This document shows, piece after piece, positions 35,601 to 46,063 of a stretch of 64,000 bases of DNA (its first letter is position 1; each line of letters opens with the position of its first letter). The notes beneath the pieces are model-generated. The model saw nothing but the letters and a program-made list of their open reading frames with translations. It had not been told where the DNA came from and ran no database searches. A program made the position numbers and the translations under genes. This DNA comes from Trebouxia sp. TZW2008. Its lineage: Eukaryota; Chlorophyta; Trebouxiophyceae; Trebouxiales; Trebouxiaceae. The stretch lies in the NCBI GenBank assembly GCA_002118135.1, contig BDIU01000400.1:2544-66543 (forward strand), written 5' to 3'.

Positions 35601-36867
35601 CAAGCGCTGGCCCCACAGAGCCATGCAGAGCGTGGCTAAGCTGTCCATTGACAACCAGTACTCTGGGGTGAGCTTTTCAAAAGTTACTTTTTAGGGCTCA
35701 GGCCCCATGTATACAGTAATCTCTTGTATAAGGACATTCGATATAAGGACATTCTTGATGTAAGGACAATGCATCTGGGAACCAAGCACTGCATTCTGAC
35801 TGCAGTGGTCTCTCTGGGCAAGGACAATTCGATGTAAGGACAAATTTCTTGGTAATCAAAGCAATTGTTACAAAGAAAGTTCACTGTAGTCCAGACCTAA
35901 GCCGTGAGTGCAAGCTTTCCAACACTTGCAGCATCTTTGGCCACTTGTTGTTCGGGGTAACTGGCTTGACACTTGCAGTTTGTAGCATCTTGATGCAGTG
36001 CATTGAGCAAATCATTGAAACCAGTTCTTTTGGGTGAGCTGCTTGCAGCCTGCAGCCTTTTTGGTTGATTCATTGGCAAACAGTGCTCTGATGAGCCTCT
36101 TGAATCTTACAGCTTGCAGCATCTTTGGGTACTGCAGTACCGACCAGTTTGGATTAGGTCCCTTGACTCTTGCAGCTCATAGGATGACCACAAACATCGT
36201 TGATCAACAGAACTCTAGGCTGAGAACTTTAGCACATGCAGCTTGCCTCATCCTTGGTAACGCACCAAGCATGCACACAATCACGCTTTGTTTTCATGCA
36301 TGGTTATGCATGTGGCACTTTGCGGACACTGACTCCGCTTTTGAGACACTGTTTTGGGTTGGCTCTGGCCGTGCTTTGGCAGTGGCTTGTGAAAAGTCAG
36401 CACTCAATATGCCTGCAAGCAGCGGTACGATTTCATGGCTTTGGGCATATCTGCAGGTTTGCAAAGAAGAGGCTGACCGTATGCGCCTCGGTCTGCCTCT
36501 GTCGGGCGAGTTCCGCAAAACCCGCCAGAAGAAGTATAAGGAGAAGCATGAACAGGGCCGCATAGCTGCAGCTGGGTTGTGTCTACTCAGAGGGGAGAAT
36601 GGCACTCCTGAAGGGGAGGAAGGGACCGTAGATCAGCAGCAGCAACAGCAGCCAGATCAGCACGGCCAACAACAGCAGCAACAGCAGCAGCATGAACAGC
36701 AGCAGCAGGAACAGCAGCCAGACCAGCATATACAAGAGCAGCCAGACCATGCAGCGCCAGATATGGTTTTGCCTGATGTTGCACTAGCTTCAGCAGAGGT
36801 TGTTGGTGAGAGCTCACAGCATTTGCCGGCTGTTCAGTCTGAGGAGACTATCGTTGCAGAGAACTGA
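32698..36867 (+). CDS. RWP-RK domain transcription factor, 487 aa
   Basis: DNA-binding regulator of the plant/algal RWP-RK family (nitrogen response or gamete/zygote programmes). Exons 32698-33442, 34231-34355, 35485-35667, 36457-36867 (TGA); all phases close. Exon 1 is a Gln/Ala/Ser-rich region ending in a basic patch ([16 protein letters not shown]). Exon 3 (residues about 291-351) holds the domain: [20 protein letters not shown], then [15 protein letters not shown]. The signature RWPxRK reads RWPHRA, so the terminal Lys is replaced. Exon 4 continues the helix ([14 protein letters not shown]) and then a poly-Gln t/His tail (36630-36740) with an acidic end. The start ATG follows a CpG-rich promoter. 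Exon 3 has at least five decayed copies upstream and the exon-4 end has one copy downstream. A MITE lies in intron 3. Which RWP-RK subclass cannot be fixed. Confidence 0.85.
34080..34175 (+). repeat. possible decayed copy of RWP-RK exon 2 start
   Basis: Contains GGCCTTCTTATACAGTCCTC followed by a CCTGAATTCC segment, resembling the start of exon 2 (GGCTTGTCATACAGTCTTCT, then CACCTGAGGATATC) at 34231. Weak. Confidence 0.45.
34657..35320 (+). repeat. five decayed copies of RWP-RK exon 3, with nested duplication
   Basis: Pieces encoding versions of [20 protein letters not shown] start near 34663, 34817, 34970, 35083 and 35250; the intact exon is at 35485. The block 34808-35060 (two pieces) was itself duplicated to about 35080-35325 with high identity, showing repeated rounds. 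35291-35390 also holds a roughly 50-bp tandem duplication (TCACGGTT...GGACAT...TATATAGG). Confidence 0.9.
35714..35886. mobile_element. pogo-like MITE, copy 1
   Basis: 173 bp flanked by TA (35712-35713 and 35887-35888). Inverted ends CAGTAATCTC... and, from the other end, CAGTGAACTTTC. The interior has the repeated words ATGTAAGGACAA and CTGACTGCAGTGGTC shared with the copies at 43207 and 45290. Lies in RWP-RK intron 3. Confidence 0.8.
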
Positions 36868-38168
36868 AGCTGGCAATGTGCAGCTCTGATTGTCATGACT
36901 TGATCATGCTGATCAACAGCAGCGGCAGCCAGTCCAGCAACAACATCCAGACCCTGCAGCGCCTGATATGGTTTTGCCTGATGTTGCACTACCTCCAGCA
37001 GAGGTAGTTGGTGAGAGCTCACAGCAGTTGCCGGCGGTCTAGTCTGAGGATACCATTGTTGCAGAGAAACGAAGCTGGTCATGTACAGTAGCAATGGCGT
37101 CTGTAAGTTTCAGGTGTTTGTTGCAAAGCTGCAGCGGACCAACGGACAATCAATTGTTTGCAGTTGCTGTTTGAGATGAACATCTCTGCTGGATCTTTGA
37201 GGAGGTGTATGATCTCTGATCAGCCTCAATCACTCCGCGCATACAGCATGCACTGCCAAGGAAAACACATTGCTGGAATGGATGTTGGCATGCTGCATCA
37301 GCAGATGTGCTAGTCTGCCGCGTCGGCCATGTACACATGCAGCTGTGAGAGTAAGTGTGTTTGGCTCTGCTCGCGAAGAAAGTGGCCTGATTCTGATCAG
37401 CTTGAATTAGTCCATATACATAGCATGCATTGCCAGAAAAAAACCCACTGCCAGAATGCTGATGACATGCTGTACCAAGGAACGTGCATGATTGCCGCAC
37501 CGGCCCAATGCGCTTTCAGGTATGAGGGCAGCTGTGAGAGCATATCAGCGACCTTTCTGGATCAGCAATAGCTGTCGCCCACTTTAATGTACTAAACTAC
37601 TCATATTCAATTTTCGCTCCTCTTTCTTTTCCTCACCTTTACAGCCAGTCTAGGGCTTTGCTTATGTCATTGCATTTCACCATTTGTCATTGTCCCGTTT
37701 GAATTGTTTTGTCTGTGAAGTTTGAACTCAAGCTGAGCTCCCCCATTGGCCATGTGCAGCCCTGTTGGAGACTGCCGTTACCCCCACCCCCATCAGCAGT
37801 CAGCAGTTTTAGCAGCTCAGATGCAACCGATACAGCTTCAACTACAGACCAAGCCAAATACGTATCAGGTTGTAATGAATGTCGACATTTGCACAAACCT
37901 GGTGTCAGCGTTATGTCGCATCGCATCAGGGGAACCTGTAAGTCGAAAACCACAGGCAAAGTTGCCAGATTTCCTTTCAGGAGGCACCTCTTTCCTGTAC
38001 AATGACTGATATGACGTCATAGGGTCACCTCAGAATCCATATTAGTCATAATTAAATTGCCCTGGTTGACTTTGTGACCTTTCCGTGCATTTGACGTTGA
38101 CTTGCGCTCCTGAGCGCTTCCGTACCTTTAACAGGTGCTTCGCCCAGCTTTCAACCTAGTTAAGCAAG
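36868..38168. other. intergenic region with duplicated exon tail and tandem repeat
   Basis: 36905-37085 is a copy of the 3' end of RWP-RK exon 4 ([20 protein letters not shown], then SQQLPAV, stop). 37190-37330 and 37370-37550 are two diverged tandem copies of a roughly 170-bp unit (GATCAGC, CATGCA(C/T)TGCCA, CAGCTGTGAGAG words). 38040-38168 is the CpG-richer promoter/leader of the permease gene. Confidence 0.65.
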
Positions 38169-41100
38169 ATGGCTGATCGAGAGGTCACCAAATTCGATGA
38201 CCTGCCTTCTGCAAAGCCCTTACCTCTCGACAATGTTGGCACCGAGGTTGCAGAGCGCGACGACTCTGCGCACGGCGGTCTGGCGTTTATGACCAAGAAC
38301 AATGAACTAGACGCGAAGTATCAACTGCCTGGAGGCGGGCAAAACTCGAGAGGAACTTGGGTAGGATGCAAAAGCTTGCTCTAAAGCGCTTGAGTCTAGC
38401 CGGTGCTTATACAAAGCAAATTTCGTGTTCGCGCCGGAACGCTTGAGTCATTATAGGAAATCCAAGGCACAAACTGCATCTGCAAATAGTTCTAAAACGT
38501 TGTCTGTTCGTGCGTTGACTGAGCGACTTTGCGATCAGCAGATCCGAACGGCACCCACGCGCGTGCAGCTTGGCGACTGACCGCATGCCTTTTGCCTTGC
38601 ATAGGTCCACGCAGCGTTCCACAATGTCACTGCCATGGTCGGAGCCGGAGTTCTGGGCCTGCCCTCTGCTATGGTACGCCTCAAGCTCTTTCACTTTGCT
38701 AGTTTGAAATGAGAAAGGCAGATTCTGCTGCAGTGCTACAGCGTCATGTGCAGTCACTGACAGTGAACAAAGCAAAATTGAACAGGGGCTTGATGCTGCT
38801 TGCCACAGTGTTGGCAAGATTTTCAAGTCCCCAGGTCTCTGGGTTAATCAACTTATTAATTAACTTGACTGAGATTAAAACCTCATTTTGCAGTGCAGGT
38901 TTTGCAGTGCAGTGTAATAAGTCCGGGGTTGTTAACCTGTTGATTAAGTTGAAGAGTGAGGTTCATAACCACCCCAAAACTTGTGAAGGGTTCATAAACC
39001 AGCACTGATGCTTGCAGGTGTACCTTCAGTGGCCAGCTGGCATTGTTTGCATGTTGGTTGCTTGGATTGCAACTGTGTATGGGCTGTGGCAACTCATCCA
39101 GTTGCATGAGATCCAAGGCCGCAGATTCAATCGCTACCATGAGCTTGGACAATATGCCTTGGGTAAGCACAGCACATGGCTCCCACTTGCTTTGTGCAAC
39201 ATGTGTCCAAGACTTGCCTTTTTGCAACGAGTGCATGCACTTCATGCACGTTGGTCTTATTGCAGATTTGCTGAATCTCATTCTGCTTCAAGTGATGGTG
39301 TTGGTCGTGCTGCATGATGCTTGCGAGCAGTGACTTGTGCACGCTTACTGCACAGACAGCTTGAAATTTGCTCCTCCAGCTTGCAACTGGCATGTATGCA
39401 AGTGACAAGTTAGTGGAATGCAAGAAGTCTGTACTCACAATCATTGCATCACAGCCTGTTTCACCCTGAGTCATGGGACCTGCTGGCAGCATGCAAGTAT
39501 GCTTCACGCATTGACTTATGAATTGTCATCACAGGAGCTAGGCCTGTGGACAGCCATTGCCTGCCAGCTCATTGTGATGCTTGAGCCGGACATTGTGTAC
39601 TGTGTAACAGCCGTCAAAGCCATGCAGTATATCCACCATGTGGGTTGGTTGACTAATGCCTTGTCATTGCAGCACCAAGGCTAGGCCTGTGGACAGTCAT
39701 TCCTTGCCAGCTCATCATCACGCTTGGGCTGGGCATTGTATGCGTGTACTGTGTGGCTGCAGGCAAAGCCATTCAGAATATCCATCATGTGGATTGGTTG
39801 ACTAATGTCACTGCAGGACCAGCCGGCTAGGCCTGTGGACAGTCATGCCATGCCAGCTCGTCATCATGCTTGGGCTGGACATCGTATGCGTGTACCGTGT
39901 GACAGCGAGCAAAGCCATGTAATATGTCTACCAGACTGGTTGCCTGATTGATTGACTTCCCTGCAGGACCGAGGCTAGGCCTGTGGACGGTCATTCCTTG
40001 CCAGCTGATTGTCATGCTTGGGTTGGACATCGTGTACTGTGTGACAGCGGGCAAAGCAATGCAGTACGTCTACCAGCACACCTGCAATGGCTACCAAACC
40101 CACACCTGCAGGTCCTTTGGACTCTCAGCTTGGATCGCTATCTTTGCCATCATCCAGATGTTTCTCTCAATGGTACATTCTCTGCTCACTTCCCTTGCGC
40201 CTGCCAATACAGTCTTGTGATGAGCTCACACTCTTTGTTGAGCTGGGTCTGGACATTGTATACTGTGCAACAGCAGATAAAGCAATTTAGCGTGTCTACC
40301 AGCACACCTGTAATGGATACCAAGCCCACACTTGTAAATGCTTTGGACTCTCAATGATGAGTCGTATTGTTTGTCATGCTGGGTCTGTACATTGTGTAGT
40401 GTGTGACAGCGGGCAAAGCAATGCAGTATGTGTATCAGCACACCTGCAAATTCTTTGGACTGTCAATTGGGATTGCGATCTTTGCCATCATCCAGATGTT
40501 TCTGTGAATGGTAGAAACTCATGCCAACTCCTGCTGCGCCTGTCTCACTGCTGATGAGTCTCACACCCATTTGCAGTTTCTAGCTCTGTCTGCACTTTTG
40601 CCATTGCAAGCTTGCATGGTGCCCATGAATCAAATCTGATGCAAATCCGATGTGCCAACGTCTGTGCTGCCCACTGCTACTTTGTCTCTAGGTCTGATCT
40701 GTTGTCTCTACCAACCTGTTGGACTACAAACCAAGGCATGTGTCTGTGCGCAGACGTCTGATTGCCATAAGCTAAGTGACGTATCCCTAGCAGCAGCTAT
40801 CATGTCCAACTGTTACTTCACCATTGCATTTGGTGTTTCTGCACGTGCTGGGCGTCAGCCAGACGCAGATCGCAACCTCCATGCCTTTGCACAGACGTGT
40901 CACTTCTCAATCACAAGGACAGCTCCCTGTTATGCTACGCTCAAATTTTGCAAATCGACTATCACACTTTTGTTATGCAGACACCCAATTTCCACAAGCT
41001 GAGTGCAGTGTCCCTAGCGGCAGCTATCATGTCCATTAGCTACTCCACAATAGCGATTGGGGTCTCCGCTCATGCTGGCCGCCAGCCAGATGCTGAGTAC

Positions 41101-44100
41101 AATCTTGATGGCTTCACTCGCGCTGAGGGCATTTTTGGCATCTTCAATGCGTTGGGCACAATTGCTTTTGCGTATGGAGGACACAATGTTGTGCTTGAGA
41201 TCCAGGTGAGAGTGACTTTGCTGTAGTGCCCACTATTTGAGTGGATGTTGCTGTTTTGCGTACACCAGGCTTGCTTGAGGATTCTGAGTGGCCATGCCAG
41301 ATTGAGTCCATCAGCACAGCATATTGTGACTGCACAGCATGGAGACATGAGGTTAAACTGAACGTATGACTGTCCTGAGTGCAGCACGCATGTCCTTACG
41401 ACTGTAAATACTTGTGATAGCACGTAAGTTCTTACGATACAAACACTTGTGGATGAACTGCGTGTATCCCTTTCAGTGCATGCACTGATGTACCTTGCTT
41501 TCATCAGGCACACACAGGTCTGTTGCATGATGCTGCACTGCATGTGCCGCGCTGCATTGCACTGTATTATTCTGCATATCACAAAAAAGTGCGTTCACAG
41601 TCAGGACACTTGCTGCAACAACACTGCAATGTAACACTGGCTTTGATGTTCTGCAGAGTACAATCCCATCCAACCCAAACAAAGGAGTCCAGAATCCCAC
41701 TGCTAAGCCCATGATGGTAAGCATCCATGCCATGCATCATTTTTCATGCACCAGCTTGTGATGAGCAACAAATCGTCAGGGTCCTTGCACGAAAATCGAG
41801 ATTAATTGCTGCACTATATGCAATCCACAGCATATCACAGAAGACACATGCAGCTGCAGTGTGGGTAACACTGGCAGACAAAACGTCTTCACAACACATG
41901 CCATGTCAAAGTCAAGCAATCAGGCAACTTGCAAGCGTTACAGACTGCATGTACATCTGTGCATACACCTTTGGTCAAGAGCAGTGTTAGTGTTTGCATG
42001 GCATGTCGGCAAGCCCATGCTGTCAAAGTGCTGTTATTCTTCCTCATGTTGTACATAGTTTGGTGTGTGGCTTGCATACTTGCTGATTGCCTACTGCTAC
42101 TGGCATGAAGGGTTTGCTAGCTTATTAAGCTTGTTGTTCTTTTGACGCAGTTTGAATGAAGTGTGGGCTGCATACTTGCTGGTAGCCTTATTGTAAAAAT
42201 CTTGCCTGCTGTTGTGTACAGTTTGGTGTGTGGCTTGCATACTTGCTGGTAGCCTACTGCTACAGGGGTGTGGGCTGTGTTGGCTGCCAAATTTTTAGTT
42301 TCTGTTCATGCAGTTTGGTGTATGGCTTGCATACTTGCTGGTGGCTTACTGCTACTGGGGTGTGGGCTTTGCTGGCTACCATGCCTTTGGCAACAAGACA
42401 GGCAGCCAAATCATGTACTCCCTGGGTCACCCCATCTGGGTCATCTGTGTTGCAGAGATCATGATCATTGTCCATGTCTGCGGTAGCTTCCAGGTACATT
42501 TGGGTCATCTAATTTGCGATATTGTGTTTCTGTGGCAGCTGTCAGGTCTACCTTCAGTGCTCATCTCTTTACTAAACATGAGACCTTGAAATGGCTGCCA
42601 AACCATGTGCTTGCTGGGACACCCTATCTGGGTCATCTGTGTTGCAGAAGTCATGATCATTGTCCATGCCTGTGGTAGCTTCCAGGTATGGCCTCAGCAC
42701 CCCTCTGCCTCAACACTCCATCAAAGCTCTCTGTGTGACTGAATACTGTTTTGATTTGTTTGTTGTGCCTGTTGCAAGGCATTGCAATCCTGCTCAATGA
42801 CATGACAAAGGCAGACTATGCGCTTGGTGCAGTACTTCCACCTGTACCTGTGCGCACCAAAATGTATCAGCATATTTCTTGTCACTTGCCTGGTAGAGAA
42901 GCTCAATCTGCCTGGCAATGTCAGGTGATCAGGTCACGCTCCTGTCACATAAGCAAGCAGATGCACCACATGTAAATCGGTTTCCACTTGCCTTTTGCAG
43001 CAGTTCAATCTGCTTGGCAGTTTCAGGTGATGTCTGTCTGTGCATGCAGGTGTATGCAATGCCGGTCTATGACATGATTGAGTACCAGATAATCAAGATT
43101 TTCAGGGGCAGAGTCCCTAATGGCTTCTTCACAAGACTGGTCTACAGGACGATCTACATCATCCTTGTGGCTTTCATTGCCATGACCTTGCCTTTCTTTG
43201 GAGGTACAGTAAACTCTCTTTGTAACGACTGCTTTGGTCACCAAGAAATTCGTCCTTACATCAAATTGTCCTTACTCAGAGGGACGACTGCAGTCAGACT
43301 GCAGCGACTCATTACCAATGGCGCTGACCTTACATCAAGATTGTCCTTACATTGAGTGTCCTTACAACGAGAGTTTACTGTACGCTGTGTTATGATCATG
43401 TAGGATGTCGTTGCACACGTACTGTATTGACTTGTGTTGATTAGCACTTCAGCTGAGATGTCACCTGTGACCTGTCTAAAGCCAAAGCAAGTGCTGATCA
43501 GGTAGCTGATCTTGCAATCATGCACAATCATTTGCCTGCAAGTTACTGCAATGCTTGCTGTGCCGGTGTTGGCTCACCTGCAATGCATTGGTGTTTTGTG
43601 TGCTGCATATAATGGTGATGGGCTGCAGCTTCATTGCAACTAGTAGACAGGCTGATGCAGTGCTGGCTGCGCATCAATAAACCAACTTACAAAGCAGTAG
43701 TACAATGCATGAGTATAGTTTATGTGTTGCGTGTCATGTTGACGCACAACAGCTTTGCCCATGAACAAGACCAAATTGAGATGCGCACATATTCACCTGT
43801 GCTTTCAAGTCTCAAAGTCTGACAAGCCACATCCACTTCCCTGCCCTGACCATTGCATATCTTGCTGGATTGATCCATTGCTTGATTGATCTGTTGATGT
43901 TTCATATATTGGCTGATTGTTGCTGCAGATCTGCTGGGATTCATCGGAGCTATTGGGTTTGGCCCTTCAGCCTATTGCTTCGCCTCCATGTTCTGGCTGG
44001 CAATCAAGAAACCCGGCCCACTGCAATGGCACTTCTGGGCGTCCTACTGATCTGACTGACTGACTGTTGCCGCAGATTTGCTGGGATTCATTGGTGCCAT

Positions 44101-44293
44101 TGGGTTTGGCCCCTCCACCTACTGCTTCCCCTCCATGTTCTGGCTGGCAATCAAGAAACCCGGCCCACTGCAATGGCACTTCTGGGCATCCTGGTTCTGC
44201 ATCATCATTGGGGTCATCATCACCCTACTGGGCGCTGTGGGAGGAATGCAGGGGATCATTGTTGATGCCTCCAACTATAAGTTTTATCAGTGA
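38169..44293 (+). CDS. amino-acid permease, AAAP family, LHT/AAP-like, 482 aa
   Basis: Proton-coupled amino-acid transporter of the plasma or organelle membrane. Exons: 38169-38360, 38605-38673, 39018-39162, 39967-40172, 40981-41205, 41657-41716, 42314-42493, 43050-43203, 44076-44293 (TGA); 1449 nt with every phase closing. Family hallmarks: HNVTAMVGAGVLGLPSAM (first membrane helix), PNFHKLSAVSLAAAIMSISY, FAYGGHNVVLEIQ followed by TIPS, and the C-terminal FIGAIGFGPSTYCFPSMFWL with a final helix in the last 70 residues. About ten hydrophobic segments are visible. The start lies in a CpG-rich block. Exons 4, 5, 7 and 9 are flanked by decayed or near-intact tandem copies. The exon-8 donor is formed at the edge of a MITE. 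Substrate range is not deducible beyond neutral/basic amino acids as known for the family. Confidence 0.93.
39533..39950 (+). repeat. three decayed copies of permease exon 4, upstream
   Basis: Copies begin after acceptor-like AG at 39533 (LGLWTAIACQLIVMLEPDIV), 39673 (LGLWTVIPCQLIITLGLGIV) and 39817 (LGLWTVMPCQLVIMLGLDIV). All lack the exon's 3' half; intact exon at 39967-40172. Spacing about 140-150 bp. Confidence 0.92.
40205..40515 (+). repeat. two decayed copies of permease exon 4, downstream
   Basis: 40230-40360 (LGLDIVYCATADKAI, stop, RVYQHTCNGY) and 40375-40512 (LGLYIV, stop, CVTAGKAMQYVYQHTC) retain the 3' part of exon 4 including the AIFAIIQMF segment in the second. In-frame stops kill both. 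Confidence 0.92.
40760..40885 (+). repeat. decayed copy of permease exon 5
   Basis: Reads HKLSDVSLAAAIMSNCYF, then TIAFGVSARAGRQPDAD; intact copy at 40981 reads HKLSAVSLAAAIMSISYS. Frame lost afterwards. Confidence 0.9.
42055..42295 (+). repeat. three decayed copies of permease exon 7, upstream
   Basis: TTTGGTGTGTGGCTTGCATA after TACATAG at 42059, a shorter version after ACGCAG at 42152, and another after TACAG at 42221; intact exon from 42314 (FGVWLAYLLVAYCYWGVG). The copies keep 40-70 nt of the exon start. Confidence 0.92.
42590..42690 (+). repeat. decayed 3' copy of permease exon 7
   Basis: Repeats the exon-7 end (GHPIWVICVAEVMIIVHACG, then SFQ) with a GTATGG donor, downstream of the intact exon, but has lost its 5' half. 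Confidence 0.9.
43207..43380. mobile_element. pogo-like MITE, copy 2, abutting a splice donor
   Basis: 174 bp between TA duplications (43205-43206 and 43381-43382). Ends CAGTAAACTCTCTTTGTAAC and, inverted, CAGTAAACTCTCGTTGTAAG. The exon-8 donor of the permease is G/GTACAG, where TA is the target duplication and CAG the first bases of the element. Confidence 0.88.
43929..44050 (+). repeat. frame-intact alternative copy of permease exon 9
   Basis: After TGCTGCAG this copy reads DLLGFIGAIGFGPSAYCFAS, then MFWLAIKKPGPLQWHFWASY and TGA. It joins exon 8 in the same phase as the full exon 9 (44076-44293). Use of this exon would end the protein about 30 residues early, without the last membrane helix. 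May be a real alternative terminal exon. Confidence 0.85.
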
Positions 44294-45285
44294 ACAGCCC
44301 GGACGTGCAAATATAGGGGGAAAAGCCAAGAAAGTGATAGTTTTGCATCATCATCAGCATCATCATCACCCTACTGGGCGCTGTGGGCGGAATGCAGGGG
44401 ATCATTTTGGACGCTTCAAATTACAAGTTCTACCAATAAACAGCCGGCTTGGAGGCAAGAAACAAAGACAGGAAACAACAAAGAAAAGACAAGTCTATTC
44501 CATCAGGAGCCTGTGGTATGACAAGAGGCTATGTGAGTAGAAGCAGCCCAGGAACCTACTGCTGGCATGCAACTTACTGTGCGTGCTGGGGAAGCCTTAT
44601 GCTGAGGTCAGATGTTAAAAAATAAAGGCTTTTGGAAAGTGTGAACGGCTGGCATTACAGCAGCATGGCGTGATGTCAGGGTGAAGTGCAGTGCGAATGC
44701 ATGTGCTGTTCATCCGTCATCCTGCTGTGTACTATTGCACGAGTCCGATGAGATAAGTATAACATTGATTGCAGATGAGCGCCACACGTTCTGTTTCACC
44801 ACATGGGACCAAAGTTGCACGACTTCTTATGTTCAGATTTACGCGTAATACCATATAGTTCTTCAGCTAGCTGTACAACAGCATCAGGTTGGAGTGTCTA
44901 AGATTTGCGTGATCGGGGCATTGTACAACCCTGTACCTTGTAAAGCATACACGTGAGCCACTTTCTTTGCACAGGACTGACTGCATACTCATCCAGGCGC
45001 TTTCTGCCAACACATGCTTGCACCTGTGTGATGCTTTGTGAGACTCACAACGTGAGTGAATGCAGCTTGGCAGCGCTGGGCTGAGACCAGCTAGCTTTGG
45101 TGGACGAAGCTTGCTCAAGCTTTTGCGCACTGTGACCTAATGGCGAATGGCTTGTAAGCAGGAATGAATGGAAATTTGCCTTGTTTGCTGCTTGCAATCA
45201 ATATCATTATAGAAAGTTGACGGCTCTTAAGCTGTGAGACTTCGCAGCAGCGACTGCTATACCTGAATCAGATGCGCGCTTGTCT
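44294..45285. other. 3' flank of permease gene
   Basis: 44345-44442 is a further copy of the exon-9 end (TLLGAVGGMQGIILDASNYK, then FYQ, TAA) after the real stop. The rest holds only short frames on both strands. Confidence 0.7.
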
Positions 45286-45289
45286 GGTA

Positions 45290-45493
45290 CAGTAAATTCT
45301 CTTTGTAAGGACACTTGATATAAGAACCCTCTCGATGTAAGGACAACGCCATTGGTAAACAATCACTGCATTCTGACTGCACTGGTCCCTCTGAGTAAGG
45401 ACAATTCGATGTAAGGACAAGGTTCTTGGTATTGAATGGTATTGTATTTGAAAGCAGTTGTTAGTGACCAGACCAAACAAAGAGAGTTTACTG
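45290..45493. mobile_element. pogo-like MITE, copy 3
   Basis: 204 bp between TA (45288-45289) and TA (45494-45495). Ends CAGTAAATTCTCTTTGTAAG and, inverted, CAGTAAACTCTCTTTGTTTG; interior words as in the other two copies. Intergenic. Confidence 0.85.
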
Positions 45494-45495
45494 TA

Positions 45496-46063
45496 CCATT
45501 GATTGCAGTGCATGTGCATGATATTGCTGATGCTTACCAGGCACAATTTGAAAGTAATGCAGGCAGCAGCCTGGCACAACGGCCTTGCCAGCTTTCTGTT
45601 GCATTTCAAACTCTGACATTTGTGACTGTGTTTGTTAACTGCCAGTTTGTTGAGTCACACATTGTCGGTTGCTTGCCAAAGGGCTCTCCAACAGTGACCA
45701 TTGATTTGGCCCTTTGCTTAGAAGGAGGTGCCTCAGAACTGCTTGCTGCAAATTTAGCAAAAACAAAGTTTTTGTGTCTCTCAAATTACGTCAAAGACCC
45801 AGAGTTTACTAAGTTGACGTAACCTGTCCCTGGCCATTTTCCGTAAGGAAGGTGATCGGCATTTTGCGCAACGACGACCCCCGGCGCGCCTCGTCAGATG
45901 TAAGGCAGCTCGCAATCTGCTTTAACAAGCTTTGTTCGTTCATTTGCCGGAGTGACTCCTGTGAGCACAGCAGAAACGGCTGTTTAGACCGAAATATATT
46001 CCGGGCACTCGAAGCGCTGACTGTCGCCTCTACTGCGCCTGCGATATGTAATCGCACATTGCA
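45496..46063. other. intergenic, promoter of the monooxygenase gene
   Basis: A plus frame to 45822 starts inside the MITE and has no domain. 45840-46063 is CpG-rich (for example CCCGGCGCGCC near 45890) and is the probable promoter and leader of the gene at 46064. Confidence 0.55.

Noticed and set aside
40540..40580. CTGATGAGTC, the core of a hammerhead ribozyme
   Set aside because: No GAAA partner or flanking helices within a usable distance; lies inside permease intron debris.
45436..45822. 128-aa plus-strand frame before the monooxygenase gene
   Set aside because: Begins inside a MITE, has no ATG-supported start, no splice partner and no recognisable domain.
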